A DNA stretch of 64,000 nt from Chitinophaga dinghuensis (GCF_003259435.1 NZ_QLMA01000001.1:868001-932000); one strand, 5' to 3'; numbered from the stretch's first letter, positions 52,940 through 63,213 are shown. Notes: generated by a model from the sequence alone, not told the origin. Made by a program: numbers and translations.

Positions 52940-55900
52940 ATGCTAAACAAGATTATTAGCTTTTCTGTGAAGAATAAGCTAATTGTAGGGCTATTCGTCC
53001 TTGCACTGATCGGCTGGGGCGGATATGAAGTAACGCGTCTACCCATAGATGCAGTACCAGATATTACAGATAACCAGGTACAGGTTATCACCGTATCGCC
53101 GTCGCTGGGAGCGCCGGATGTAGAACGACTCATTACCTTTCCCATAGAACAATCCTGTAGTAATATTCCGGGCCTGAAGCAACTCCGTAGCTTCTCCCGG
53201 TTTGGATTGAGTCTTGTCACCATTGTATTTGACGATGCAACAGATGTTTACTGGGCACGGCAACAGATCGCAGAGCGCTTGCAGCAGGTATCCCGCGATA
53301 TCCCTGCCGGCGTAGGATCGCCGGAAATGGCGCCAGTGACCACCGGACTGGGTGAAATTTACCAATATGTATTGCGTCCAAAACCTGGTTATGAAGACAA
53401 ATACGGCCCAATGGAACTACGTACCCTCCAGGATTGGATAGTGCGTCGTCAGTTGCTGGGAACCCCTGGCGTGGCCGATGTCAGTAGCTTCGGGGGATTA
53501 TTGAAACAATATGAAATTGCGGTAAGACCAGGGCAGCTGAAAGCCAATAATGTCACTATTGCAGACGTATTTGACGCCCTTGAGAAAAATAATAGCAATA
53601 CCGGGGGCGCCTATATTGAAAAAGGACCAACAGTATTGTATATACGTAGTGAAGGGCTTACCAAAAGCATTCCCGATATCGAGAAGATTGTAGTGAAAAC
53701 CCTGCCCAACGGTATGCCGGTGCTTATCCGTGATGTGGCCACCGTACAACTCGGCGCCGCAACACGCTATGGCGCTATGTGCTATAACGATAAGGGGGAA
53801 GTGGCCGGAGCTGTAGTGATGATGCTCAAAGGAGAGAATTCTTCCGCAGTGATCAAAAGGGTAAAAGCGAAAATCGCAGAGATCCAACAATCACTGCCGG
53901 AAGGCGTAGTCATCGATTCATTCCTGGACCGTACCAAAATGGTGAATAACGCTATCAGCACTGTGGAAACGAACTTGGTAGAAGGAGCGCTGATTGTGGT
54001 GTTTGTACTGGTATTTTTCCTGGGCAACTTGCGGGCCGGTTTGATCGTGTCTTCCGTAATCCCTTTATCAATGCTGTTTGCCATCACGCTGATGAATATG
54101 TTTGGCGTAGGCGGAAATTTGATGAGTCTTGGCGCTATTGACTTCGGACTAATTGTGGATGGTACGGTGATCATCGTGGAAGCGATATTACACCGGTTTA
54201 GCCATTCGGAGAAATTCCGGACACTGATGCGGATAGACCAACCTACCATGGACGAAGAAGTGAATACCAGTGCAGGACAGATGATTAAATCTGCTGTATT
54301 CAGTCAGATAATCATCCTCATTGTATATATCCCTATTTTATCCTTACAGGGTATTGAAGGAAAGATGTTCAAGCCAATGGCGCTCACTGTAGGTTTCGCC
54401 ATCTTAGGCGCATTCCTGCTTTCCATCACTTATGTACCAATGATGAGCGCACTGTTTCTCAGCAAGAAAATCAGTCATAAGCCCAGTGTGGCCGACCGCA
54501 TGATGACTTGGCTGGAAGCCCGCTACCAGCCGCTCCTGGCAAAAGTGATGTATTATCCTAAAACGATTATTGCCAGCGTACTGGTGTTGTTTGCGATCTC
54601 CGTATTTATCCTGGGGAGAATGGGGGGAGAGTTTATTCCGCAGTTAGAAGAGGGCGACTTTGCAGTAGATACGCGACTGCTCACTGGTAGCAACTTACAT
54701 ACTACTATTGCCGCTACACAGCAGGCATCTTCTATATTGTTGAAAAAGTTTCCTGAAGTGGAAGAGGTAGTAACTAAAATCGGTAGCGCAGAAATTCCTA
54801 CGGACCCTATGCCGCTGGAAGCCAGCGATATGATGGTCATCCTGAAACCTAAGAAAGAATGGACTTCTGCGAGCTCCTTCCCGGAACTGTCGGAGAAAAT
54901 GACAAAAGAGTTATCTGCTGTTCCCGGTATCAGCGTTGGTTTTCAGTTTCCTGTGCAGATGCGGTTCAATGAACTGATGACTGGCGCAAGGCAGGATGTT
55001 GTTTGTAAGATTTTTGGGGAAGACCTGGATACGCTGGCCCATTACGCCAACAGAATGGGAGAAGTCATAAAAACAGTATCGGGAGCTACCAATCTTTATG
55101 TAGAAACAGTGACAGGGATGCCTCAACTCGTGATCACCTATGATCGCGATGCGATGGCGCAATATGGCCTGAATGTCAGCGATATCAACAGAGTCGTTAA
55201 CACCGCATTTGCCGGACAAGCTACAGGACTGGTATATGAAGGAGAAAAAAGATTTGATATGGTGGTTCGCCTCGCCAATGATGCCCGTCAGCATATCAGC
55301 GATGTACAGAACTTACTGATACCTACCAGAACAGGTAACCAGATACCATTACAGCAGGTGGCGAAAGTAGAAGAGATAGAAGGGCCCAACCAGATTCAGC
55401 GCGAGAATACCCGCAGAAGAATCATCGTTGGTTTCAACGTAAATGGAAGAGATGTGCAGTCGATCGTAACTGAACTTCAGCAGAAAGTGGCTGCCAACAT
55501 GAAACTGCCTCCTGGTTACACGATGGTATATGGCGGTTCTTTTGAGAACCTGACTGCTGCAAAACAACGTCTTTCCATCGTAGTACCGATAGCGTTATTC
55601 ATGATTTTCATGCTGCTGTATTTTGCATTTAATTCTATCAAACAAGGGTTGTTAATCTATACCGCAATTCCATTATCTGCTATTGGCGGTATTTTGGCGC
55701 TGTGGGCGCGTGGAATGCCTTTTAGTATATCCGCTGGCGTTGGGTTCATTGCCTTGTTTGGTGTGGCGGTATTAAATGGTATACTGCTGGTGACAGAGTT
55801 TAACCGCCTGCGCAGCGAAGGGTGGACAGACATGAAAAAGATTGTATTGTATGCCACCAAAACAAAGCTGCGAGCAGTATTGATGACAGCGCTGGTGCCT

Positions 55901-57301
55901 TCCCTGGGCTTCATCCCGATGGCATTGAGTAAAGGCGCTGGTGCAGAAGTGCAAAAACCGCTGGCCACAGTAGTAATAGGAGGCTTAATTATATCCACCA
56001 TGCTGACATTATTCGTACTGCCGATGTTCTACATTCTGTTTGATAAAGGATTCGGATTTTTCCGTAACAAAGGAGTCGTAACAGTAGCGGCTATATTAAT
56101 TTTATCTTTCCCATTGGCATCGCATGCACAGGAGAAAGTATCTCTGGATACCGCATTGCACCGTGCATTACAGCATAACCTGCGAGTGCAGGCGGCCAGA
56201 GTGGGAGAGCAGTATTATCAGGCATTGAAGAGAAGTAACCTGGATATAGATAAAACCAATGTCGGTTTTGAATATGGGAAGATAAACAGTATTGCAAACG
56301 ACAATCGTTTTACGATCTCCCAGGGGGTACAATTTCCCACCGTTTATCAGCGACAAAGAAATGTAAACCTGGCTAATATTGCTATCAGTAAGGTCAATAC
56401 CCAGTTACAGGAGCAGGATATCAAAGCGGCGGTGAAACAGTTGTTTTATGGATTGCTGGTAATGCAACGCCGGGAGCAATTGCTGATGGAAGCAGACAGT
56501 ATGTACAGCGTTTTCCTGCAAAAAGCATCGCTGCGTTTTAAAACCGGCGATACGGATATCCTGGAAAAGTCTACCGCAGAAAACCAGCGCCAGCAGATCG
56601 CGAATCAACTGGCGGTATTAAGAACAGATTATGCCGTGGCACTAAATCAGTTCCGTATACTGCTCAATGAGTCGCAAATAGTGGTGCCGGAACATGATAG
56701 TATCGTATATAGATTACCGTTATTGCCTGATACCAGCGCAGTAGATAATACCCCTACGATTGCTATGCAACATTCCTTACTCAACAAGAGCAAGGAAGAA
56801 TATAAACTGGAGAAGAGCAGACTCCTGCCTACTTTCAACCTGGGGTATAATAACATGAGCATTATCGGATTGCAGCCAATCGGTAACCAGGAAGTGTATT
56901 TCGGTGGGGGCGACCGTTTTTCATCTGTCAGTGTAGGCGTGGGCGTGCCCATTTTTGCTACAGGGCAACGTTCTCGTATCCGGGCATCCAATGTATACAT
57001 GATGCAGCAGCAAAGAGAACTGGATGCCACCAGGCAGCAACTGGGAACAGCCTTACAAAATGCAGTAGAGCTGTACAAACGCCATGCGTCCTTATTACAG
57101 AACTATGAGCAGGTAACGCTACGCAATGCGCAGTTGGTGATCAATGCTGCCAATAAACGCATGGTAAGCGGCGAAATAGGCTACCTGGAATGGGTGATCC
57201 TCATCAACCAGGCGCTGGACATGCGCAGCAGCTATTACAATACTATCGAGCAGTTGAATAATGCTGCTTTTACCGTAGAAAAATTGAGCGGAAATATTTA
57301 A
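52940..57301 (+). CDS. CzcA/CusA-type RND pump fused to a TolC-like outer-membrane factor
   Basis: A 1453-residue fusion. Residues about 1-1035 are a complete heavy-metal RND transporter: ADITDNQVQV-type porter start, the GTVIIVEA transmembrane-4 motif with D401, D407 and E414 (the proton-relay set of CzcA-type pumps), and 12 membrane helices ending near IISTMLTLFVLPMFYILF. After residue 1045 a hydrophobic segment (VVTVAAILILSFPLASHA) with an AXA-like site at 1061-1063 precedes a TolC-like part (about 1070-1453) with coiled-coil repeats such as DTALHRALQHNLRVQAARV and DILEKSTAENQRQQIANQL. The second part would be an outer-membrane factor. The internal segment looks like a signal peptide, so the polypeptide may be cut there. 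It exports divalent cations such as Co, Zn or Cu, though the specific metal is not clear. Confidence 0.92.
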   Translation: MLNKIISFSVKNKLIVGLFVLALIGWGGYEVTRLPIDAVPDITDNQVQVITVSPSLGAPDVERLITFPIEQSCSNIPGLKQLRSFSRFGLSLVTIVFDDATDVYWARQQIAERLQQVSRDIPAGVGSPEMAPVTTGLGEIYQYVLRPKPGYEDKYGPMELRTLQDWIVRRQLLGTPGVADVSSFGGLLKQYEIAVRPGQLKANNVTIADVFDALEKNNSNTGGAYIEKGPTVLYIRSEGLTKSIPDIEKIVVKTLPNGMPVLIRDVATVQLGAATRYGAMCYNDKGEVAGAVVMMLKGENSSAVIKRVKAKIAEIQQSLPEGVVIDSFLDRTKMVNNAISTVETNLVEGALIVVFVLVFFLGNLRAGLIVSSVIPLSMLFAITLMNMFGVGGNLMSLGAIDFGLIVDGTVIIVEAILHRFSHSEKFRTLMRIDQPTMDEEVNTSAGQMIKSAVFSQIIILIVYIPILSLQGIEGKMFKPMALTVGFAILGAFLLSITYVPMMSALFLSKKISHKPSVADRMMTWLEARYQPLLAKVMYYPKTIIASVLVLFAISVFILGRMGGEFIPQLEEGDFAVDTRLLTGSNLHTTIAATQQASSILLKKFPEVEEVVTKIGSAEIPTDPMPLEASDMMVILKPKKEWTSASSFPELSEKMTKELSAVPGISVGFQFPVQMRFNELMTGARQDVVCKIFGEDLDTLAHYANRMGEVIKTVSGATNLYVETVTGMPQLVITYDRDAMAQYGLNVSDINRVVNTAFAGQATGLVYEGEKRFDMVVRLANDARQHISDVQNLLIPTRTGNQIPLQQVAKVEEIEGPNQIQRENTRRRIIVGFNVNGRDVQSIVTELQQKVAANMKLPPGYTMVYGGSFENLTAAKQRLSIVVPIALFMIFMLLYFAFNSIKQGLLIYTAIPLSAIGGILALWARGMPFSISAGVGFIALFGVAVLNGILLVTEFNRLRSEGWTDMKKIVLYATKTKLRAVLMTALVPSLGFIPMALSKGAGAEVQKPLATVVIGGLIISTMLTLFVLPMFYILFDKGFGFFRNKGVVTVAAILILSFPLASHAQEKVSLDTALHRALQHNLRVQAARVGEQYYQALKRSNLDIDKTNVGFEYGKINSIANDNRFTISQGVQFPTVYQRQRNVNLANIAISKVNTQLQEQDIKAAVKQLFYGLLVMQRREQLLMEADSMYSVFLQKASLRFKTGDTDILEKSTAENQRQQIANQLAVLRTDYAVALNQFRILLNESQIVVPEHDSIVYRLPLLPDTSAVDNTPTIAMQHSLLNKSKEEYKLEKSRLLPTFNLGYNNMSIIGLQPIGNQEVYFGGGDRFSSVSVGVGVPIFATGQRSRIRASNVYMMQQQRELDATRQQLGTALQNAVELYKRHASLLQNYEQVTLRNAQLVINAANKRMVSGEIGYLEWVILINQALDMRSSYYNTIEQLNNAAFTVEKLSGNI

Positions 57302-57315
57302 TAAACAGTCGTCGG

Positions 57316-58455
57316 ATGAAAAAGACCATCATTTTATTATATACATGTAACGCCTTGCTGATGGCTTGTCAGAACAAGCCGCAGGAGGCAAAAGCGCCCG
57401 TAGCAGTAGTCGCAGATACGGTGACTAACACAGTAGAACTAACGCCTGAACAAATAAAAAATGGCGATATTCAAACAGGTGCTGTAACAGTGAAAACCAT
57501 GCATTCTTTGCTGAGAGTGAACGGTGTGGTGGATGTGCCTCCGCAGAATGTAGTATCTGTCAGTATGCCGTTAGGCGGTTATCTAAAAACGATGAAACTA
57601 TTGCCTGGCATGCCTATTTCGAAAGGGCAGGTATTGGCTACGTTGGAAGATCCGCAATACATCCAACTGCAACAGGATTACCTGATGGCAAAAAGTAAAT
57701 TGCGCTACCTCGAAGCGGATTACCTGCGTCAGAAAGAACTGAATGAATCCAAAGCCAATAGCGATAAGGTATTTCAGCAGGCTAAGAGCGAGTATGAAGG
57801 ACAAAAAGTTACCGCCAGCGCATTGAGGGAAAAGCTGCAACTCATCAACATCAATCCAGATAAGCTCAGCGATGCCTCTATCACTAAATCTGCCAGTATC
57901 TATGCGCCCATTTCCGGCTTTGTGACCAAAGTGAATGTAAACACAGGGAGATATGTAAGTCCTACAGATGTGTTGTTTGAGCTGATTAACCCGGCAGACT
58001 TACATCTTAGCCTGACAGTATTCCAGAAAGACCTGCCTTACCTCGCCGAAGATCAACAGATTATCTGCTATCCGGTGAATAATCCGGATGAGAAGTATAC
58101 CGCTACCATACATCTGATTACTCGGAATGTGGATGAGAGCAGGAGCAGCGAAGTACATTGCCATTTCAATAAGTATGATAAGAAGCTGGTGCCTGGTATG
58201 TTTATGAATGCGGAAATAGAGCTGAATAATGCACATACGCTGGCTGTGCCTGAAGGGGCAGTGGTAAAATGGCAGAATAAGAACTATGTGTTTGTGGCGG
58301 ACAGCAAGAAGACCTTTACAATGACGCCAGTGGAAACAGGTACTACCTATGACGGCTATACGGAGATTAAGACAGATCTTGCCGGAAAGACGCTGGTGAC
58401 CAAGAATGCATATACGTTGCTGATGCAGTTGAAGAATTCAGGAGAAGAGGAATAA
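57316..58455 (+). CDS. CusB/CzcB-like periplasmic adaptor of the RND pump
   Basis: A 379-residue membrane-fusion lipoprotein (Cys18 in LLMACQNK). It has the HlyD-type arrangement: a barrel-sandwich half-motif (VVDVPPQNVVSVSMPLGG), a coiled-coil hairpin (about 110-175; LMAKSKLRYLEADYLRQKE), the second lipoyl half (SIYAPISGFVTKVNVNTGRY), and a beta-barrel/membrane-proximal domain (LVPGMFMNAEIEL). It would link the inner-membrane RND part to the outer-membrane factor. It follows the fusion gene by 14 bp and is the last gene of the operon. No metal-binding N-terminal domain of the CusB Met type is seen. Confidence 0.93.
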   Translation: MKKTIILLYTCNALLMACQNKPQEAKAPVAVVADTVTNTVELTPEQIKNGDIQTGAVTVKTMHSLLRVNGVVDVPPQNVVSVSMPLGGYLKTMKLLPGMPISKGQVLATLEDPQYIQLQQDYLMAKSKLRYLEADYLRQKELNESKANSDKVFQQAKSEYEGQKVTASALREKLQLININPDKLSDASITKSASIYAPISGFVTKVNVNTGRYVSPTDVLFELINPADLHLSLTVFQKDLPYLAEDQQIICYPVNNPDEKYTATIHLITRNVDESRSSEVHCHFNKYDKKLVPGMFMNAEIELNNAHTLAVPEGAVVKWQNKNYVFVADSKKTFTMTPVETGTTYDGYTEIKTDLAGKTLVTKNAYTLLMQLKNSGEEE

Positions 58456-58467
58456 GCTAACGCGAAG

Positions 58468-58518
58468 CTATAAACGAAAAAGGCAGCTGATTTTTTCAGC
58501 TGCCTTTTTCGTTTATAG
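58468..58518. terminator. bidirectional terminator between the efflux operon and the methyltransferase gene
   Basis: A perfect 23-bp inverted repeat (58468-58490 with 58496-58518), loop TTTTT, with A5 and T5 inside the arms, lying between two convergent genes. It can act on both strands. Confidence 0.88.
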
Positions 58519-58526
58519 CGAGATGA

Positions 58527-59324
58527 CTATTTCACTGCCATGATAGAGTATGCCATGGGAAGTTTGCCTTCCAGTCCCTTAATCTGCCACTTGCCTCTGA
58601 AAACCTCCACGGTATTGGAGAAGCAGTTATACGGCGAATAGTCGAACTCGTGGAAGAATTGGATATGCAGGCCGGCCCGGATGAGGGCATTCAATATCTC
58701 TGAGATGGGGTGATTCCAGCCATATTCCTTTCCATAAACGGGCGCGCTTCTGTTGGCATAAGAGCCTTCCTGGTCGGTTTCAATCACGCCGGTATTAAAG
58801 TAGGAATATTCAATAGATTGAAAGTTGTCTCCATACATCCACATCATTGGATGGAAGTCTGCCATATAAAATCTACCGCCTGGTTTCAGATAGTGAGCAA
58901 CGATGGCGGCCCATTTATCCAGATCCGGTAACCAGCCGATGGTGCCGTAGGAGGTAAATACGATATCGTAATGCTGATGCAGATGGGTTTTCAGATCGTA
59001 TACATTACTACAGATAAACTGGGCGGGAATAGCTGTTTCCTGTGCCAGTTGCTGGGCATGATGAATGGCATTGTCTGACAGATCTACGCCAGTAACAATG
59101 GCGCCTTCACGGGCCCAGGAAAGGGTATCCATACCGAAATGGCATTGCAGATGGAGCAGCGATTTATCCTTGACGGCGGTGAGCTCTGTCAGTTCGATGC
59201 TGTTGAGCGTGGTGGCTCCTGCTTTGAATGCAGGTACGTTATAAAATTCGGAATCCCAATGTAAAGTGGTCCACTGATTCCAAAGTGATTTATTCGCGTC
59301 GAAATATTGTTGAATTTCATTCAT
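58527..59324 (-). CDS. class I SAM-dependent methyltransferase
   Basis: A 265-residue cytoplasmic methyltransferase. Motif I is LLHLQCHFGMDTLSWAREGA, followed by VTGVDLSDNAIHHAQQLA (acidic end of beta2), FTSYGTIGWLPDLDKW (motif IV region) and LKPGGRFYMADFHPMMW (motif VI region). The substrate is not clear; related Bacteroidota proteins are annotated only as methyltransferases. The gene is alone on its strand and divergent from the GH30 locus. Confidence 0.88.
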   Translation of the reverse strand: MNEIQQYFDANKSLWNQWTTLHWDSEFYNVPAFKAGATTLNSIELTELTAVKDKSLLHLQCHFGMDTLSWAREGAIVTGVDLSDNAIHHAQQLAQETAIPAQFICSNVYDLKTHLHQHYDIVFTSYGTIGWLPDLDKWAAIVAHYLKPGGRFYMADFHPMMWMYGDNFQSIEYSYFNTGVIETDQEGSYANRSAPVYGKEYGWNHPISEILNALIRAGLHIQFFHEFDYSPYNCFSNTVEVFRGKWQIKGLEGKLPMAYSIMAVK

Positions 59325-59553
59325 GGTTAACGTTTTTTTGCTGATACTTTTTTATCTATTCCTGCGCAGTCATTTTCCCTGTATTCCGCCACTAGAAAAG
59401 CTTTATTAAATTTAAGTTACGATTGAAGGGTGTAGACTGCGTTATGATTTTTTAATTCCTATTTTCAATTTTCTGGTGCACTAAAGTTACGTAATTCCGC
59501 CATAGTAAAACCTATGGAACAGATATCCTTTTCTCTAAACCCAAAATTGAATA

Positions 59554-61073
59554 ATGAAAAACAAACATTTCAAAACGCTTGCACTGCCTGTAATGGCAGC
59601 CATTTTCAGTGTAAGTTGTTCCAAAGAAGTTAAGCAGGATGCACTGCAGCAAATCTCAGGAAGCAAGGCGCAGATAGCTTCTACCACCCCGGGAGTAGAC
59701 AGCGCGAACATTGCGCTGAACTGGAGCCAGGGATTGCAGCCTATTCAAGGCTTTGGCGCTTTCGCCGGACGTGTTACCCCATTCTTTGAATCTGCCAACA
59801 GAGATACCATTATGTCCTTGCTCTGGGGTAGTGCCGGTCTTCAGTTGAATATCATTCGTGGGGAAATTCTCTACACTTCACTTATCCATTCGACAAATCT
59901 ACTGGTATTGTAACGGTAAAACCTGCGGGAACAGATATTAATATCGTTCCGGGTTCCGCAGCCTACAATGCGCTTACAGATGATCAGAAAGCCCAGATTG
60001 CACAATTGTGGGTATTAAAAACCGTTAAACAGCGTTATCAGACTCCTATTGCATTTGCCAGTGCCTGGACGCCGCCTCTTTACATGAAAACCAATACCGG
60101 TAGTGTAAGCGGACAAAACTTCAACGGTTTGAATTATAGCTGTTGCTCTACTGATTTCGCAAATTACATTGCGGGATTTGTGAAAAGTTACCAGAATGAA
60201 GGCGTTAACTTATTTGGCGTATCTCCAAGCAATGAGCCGGAGAATGTATTCTCTGCCTGGCCGGCGTCTTACTGGACCGCTTCTCATCTCGGTCAGTTTG
60301 TGACCAATAATCTGCGTCCTGCATTGAATAATCAGGGACTGAATAGCGTAAAGATTATCTCTGCTGAAAGTGCAGCATGGGGTACGGCCAACAGCTTTTT
60401 GTCTTCCATGGATAAAAGCAATGTGGACATCCTCGCCGGCCACGGTTACGTGGAGCCAGGCGATTTGATCCTCGGCAAGAAAGGTTTCAATCAGAATCCT
60501 ACTACCTGGAACTATGCTACCGGCAACAAACCAACATGGGTGACAGAAGCCTCTGATGATGGCGGCACTTATGATGCCAGCATGACGGAAGGTCTGAAAC
60601 TGGCTACTACCATGCATAAATTCCTCGCTAACTGTAGCGTGAACGTATATGTGTACTGGTTAGGTATGCTGGCATTCCAGAATAATGAAGCCCTGATCTG
60701 CACTAAGAGCGACGGTACTTTGGAATTCCCTAAAACTTATGATGTTATGGGTAACTATTCCAGGTACATTAAACCTGGCTATTACCGTTTTGGAGCAAGT
60801 GTTTCCAACAATGGTAACCTGCTGGTGTCTGCCTATAAAAATCCAACTACAGGCGCATTCAGTATCGTGGTGACCAATACCGGATCTGTACCTGTAAATT
60901 GCGCTTTGGGGCTGACAGGCTTCACGTCTTCCACTATCACTGGCTATGTTACCTCCGCAGCCAGCACTGCGCATTGGGCAGCTACTGCTCCGATTGCAGC
61001 CAACAGCAATGGCAGCTTCACCGCACAGGTGCCTGCTTACAGCGTTGTTACCTATACCGGCGTAAGTAATTAA
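59554..61073 (+). pseudogene. GH30 lipoprotein gene split by a frameshift
   Basis: Two frames together encode one GH30 enzyme of about 506 residues. The first part (59554 to about 59880) has the lipoprotein signal (Cys22 in FSVSCSKE) and the N-terminal barrel start (IQGFGAFAGRVTPF, LNIIRGEILYT). It then leaves frame and stops at 59913. The continuation from about 59877 in the next frame reads TYPFDKSTGIVTVKP and carries the rest, including both catalytic Glu residues: the acid/base in SPSNEPEN (codon 60234) and the nucleophile in TWVTEAS (codon 60546), and the C-terminal beta domain. The shift of -1/+2 lies between about 59865 and 59883. It is a recent mutation, an assembly or sequencing error, or a programmed event. 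GH30 enzymes act on xylan or other beta-glycans; the exact subfamily is not assigned. Confidence 0.88.
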
Positions 61074-61096
61074 TTACCTATTTTAATACGCTTCAA

Positions 61097-61131
61097 TTTG
61101 TTGTTCCTGCCCACCAGGCAGGAACAACAAA
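61097..61131. terminator. hairpin after the GH30 gene
   Basis: A perfect 15-bp inverted repeat (61097-61111 with 61117-61131), loop CACCA. It is followed directly by A residues, so it could act as a terminator only on the minus strand or as an mRNA 3'-end structure. It abuts the next hairpin. Confidence 0.6.
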
Positions 61132-61171
61132 AAATCCCCAAGGATCACGTCTGATCCTTGGGGATTTTTTT
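61130..61171 (+). terminator. intrinsic terminator after the GH30 gene
   Basis: A perfect 18-bp stem (61130-61147 with 61152-61169), loop CGTC, ending in a T run that continues to 61171. Confidence 0.88.
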
Positions 61172-61201
61172 GGTAAGGACCTCGAATGAGGAAATTATTT
61201 C

Positions 61202-61209
61202 TATCTTTG
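61202..61209 (+). promoter_or_regulatory. -7 promoter element of the histidine kinase operon
   Basis: TATCTTTG, exact consensus, 78 nt before the ATG at 61288. The -33 region is not clear. Confidence 0.6.
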
Positions 61210-61287
61210 TTTTCATTACTGTAGAGATAGCTGTCATGTGGGCTATTTCCAACCATTATCAACTATCAACCAGGCCTATAATTGAGC

Positions 61288-63201
61288 ATGAAGAACCTGT
61301 ACAGACCATGTATTGCCATTGTCGCCCTTATTGTACTGATATGCCTGTATACAGGCTGCGAACAGTCGGCACACCCAAAGAAGAAATTTATAAGAACTGT
61401 TATAAGTACGCAGGATGCTGCATTTCTTCCCTTTATATTGTCTCAGGATACCCTTGGGAAGCCGGTACAGGAGCAAAGAGTGAAGGAGATCCTCGCTGCA
61501 TTTGAAAAAGAAGGGAATAAGGAAGACGATCCATATTATCACTATTTCCGTGGATACCAGTATCAGCTAAACCGGAAGTTTGACAGCGCCTTGTATTTTT
61601 ATAAACAGATGGAGCCTACTCCGACAGATTCTCAGCTGATTAGCCTGATGGATTATTCCATCCTGAACATGAGTATCAACACTACCAACATCACCAAAGC
61701 AGAACAGGCAACGCAAATCCTGGAGGCTATCAAAAAAGGAGAACGGTATAACAGCTTATTCCTCTACCGCCTGTATGATCTGATGGCAATGGCTTACTAT
61801 AACAATCGTAAGATGGAGAAATCGGCCACCTTTACCCGACTGTATTTTGTCCATTCTCCATTTAATAGACACCCTATTATACGGCAGCGATATTATGATA
61901 TATTCTTTATGCTATCTTCCCAGCAGAATAACCAGGCGTCCATGCAGCAGTACCTGGATAGTGCCCGTCAGCTGGCAATCGACATAAAGGATAGTATGGC
62001 ATTAATGCGGACATTCGACTATGAGGCGCAATTATATGCCAGTAAAAGAGAATTGGGGAAAGCAATTGCATGTGAGAAGATATATTTTAATTATATAAAG
62101 ACACATGATCGTCTGCAACCATATGTTTTTAATAACCTCGCTACCAGTTTTGTACGCAATAATCAATCTGATTCTGCTATTTACTATTATAAAGCCTGTA
62201 TCGACTGGGCTGCTGCCAATAAGAAACCTGTCAACCTTTTCAGTATTTATGAAGGATTAGTGGAGTCGTATCGGAAAAAAGGAGATTATAAGAGCGCCCT
62301 CCAGGCATTCCAGACTTCTTTCGAAATATACGCGAGGAATAATGATTCCATTGAAGCCGGTAAGATTGAAGAACTCCATACCCGCTACCAGACAGAGAAA
62401 AAAGACCAGGCGATAGCGGCGCTGAAAACAACCAATGCATTAAGTGAGAAAGTCATCTCCCAACAACGTTGGATATTTATCGTCATCTCCACCTTATTGA
62501 TTGTAGGCGCATTTTTCATTTATACTATCTACCGGCAACGCCTACTCCGGGAGAAGAATGAAAAACTCCAGATAGATAACAAGCGCTTGTTGCTGGAGCA
62601 AAAGACCCGGCAGCAGCAACTGAATCCACATTTTATTTACAATGCCGTAGCTAATTTGCAGGGCCTGATTAGCAGCGACAGAAAGCAGGAGGCCAACGCT
62701 TACCTGGTTTCATTTTCCCGGTTGATGCGCAATATACTGGAACTGAACCGGCAAGATTTTATCTTACTGGAAGAAGAAATTAACTCGCTGGAAAATTATA
62801 TCCGCTTGCAGCAAATGCGCTTCACCGGAATGTTTGATTACGCGATAAATGCAGATGGATTAGATAAAGAAGAGATCCTGATACCGCCCATGCTGATCCA
62901 GCCATTTGTGGAAAACGCCATAGAGCATGGATTTAAAACGATCGACTATAAGGGGCTCCTGCAAATCACTTTCCGGGAACAAGGGAAGCAATTGGTGATC
63001 ACCATTGATGATAACGGGGTAGGAGATAAGATGCAAACAAATCAGAACAAGGAAAAGAAATCATTATCGCAGATAATTGTACAGGAACGACTGGATTTAC
63101 TCTTTAATAAAGAACAAAAGCTGGCATATTTTTCGTGTAGCCCCAAGCAACATGAAAATGGTTTTACTGTAATGGTAGCCATCCCCTTGATAACAGCATA
63201 A
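61288..63201 (+). CDS. LytS-type sensor histidine kinase with TPR sensor
   Basis: A 637-residue kinase of the His_kinase (PF06580) class. The ATG at 61288 begins the signal anchor (RPCIAIVALIVLICLYTGC); Cys24 could be lipidated. A TPR-like periplasmic region follows (about 60-380; for example ALYFYKQMEPTPTDS and YKSALQAFQTSFEIYARN), then one membrane helix (about 394-415), a coiled coil, and the kinase domain with the dimerisation/phospho-acceptor motif containing H448 in QLNPHFIYNAVANLQ. The ATPase part includes PPMLIQPFVENAIEHGF and ITIDDNGVG. It is followed after 12 bp by its LytTR response regulator. Confidence 0.93.
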   Translation: MKNLYRPCIAIVALIVLICLYTGCEQSAHPKKKFIRTVISTQDAAFLPFILSQDTLGKPVQEQRVKEILAAFEKEGNKEDDPYYHYFRGYQYQLNRKFDSALYFYKQMEPTPTDSQLISLMDYSILNMSINTTNITKAEQATQILEAIKKGERYNSLFLYRLYDLMAMAYYNNRKMEKSATFTRLYFVHSPFNRHPIIRQRYYDIFFMLSSQQNNQASMQQYLDSARQLAIDIKDSMALMRTFDYEAQLYASKRELGKAIACEKIYFNYIKTHDRLQPYVFNNLATSFVRNNQSDSAIYYYKACIDWAAANKKPVNLFSIYEGLVESYRKKGDYKSALQAFQTSFEIYARNNDSIEAGKIEELHTRYQTEKKDQAIAALKTTNALSEKVISQQRWIFIVISTLLIVGAFFIYTIYRQRLLREKNEKLQIDNKRLLLEQKTRQQQLNPHFIYNAVANLQGLISSDRKQEANAYLVSFSRLMRNILELNRQDFILLEEEINSLENYIRLQQMRFTGMFDYAINADGLDKEEILIPPMLIQPFVENAIEHGFKTIDYKGLLQITFREQGKQLVITIDDNGVGDKMQTNQNKEKKSLSQIIVQERLDLLFNKEQKLAYFSCSPKQHENGFTVMVAIPLITA

Positions 63202-63213
63202 ATACTGGAACAG

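Noticed and set aside
52470..57301. Frameshift or assembly join explaining the pump-TolC fusion
   Set aside because: The frame is continuous, the junction has a signal-peptide-like segment, and such fusions of about this length are known in Bacteroidota.
59500..59517. Short palindrome CCATAG-N6-CTATGG upstream of the GH30 gene
   Set aside because: Only 6-bp arms and no partner copy; it may be chance.
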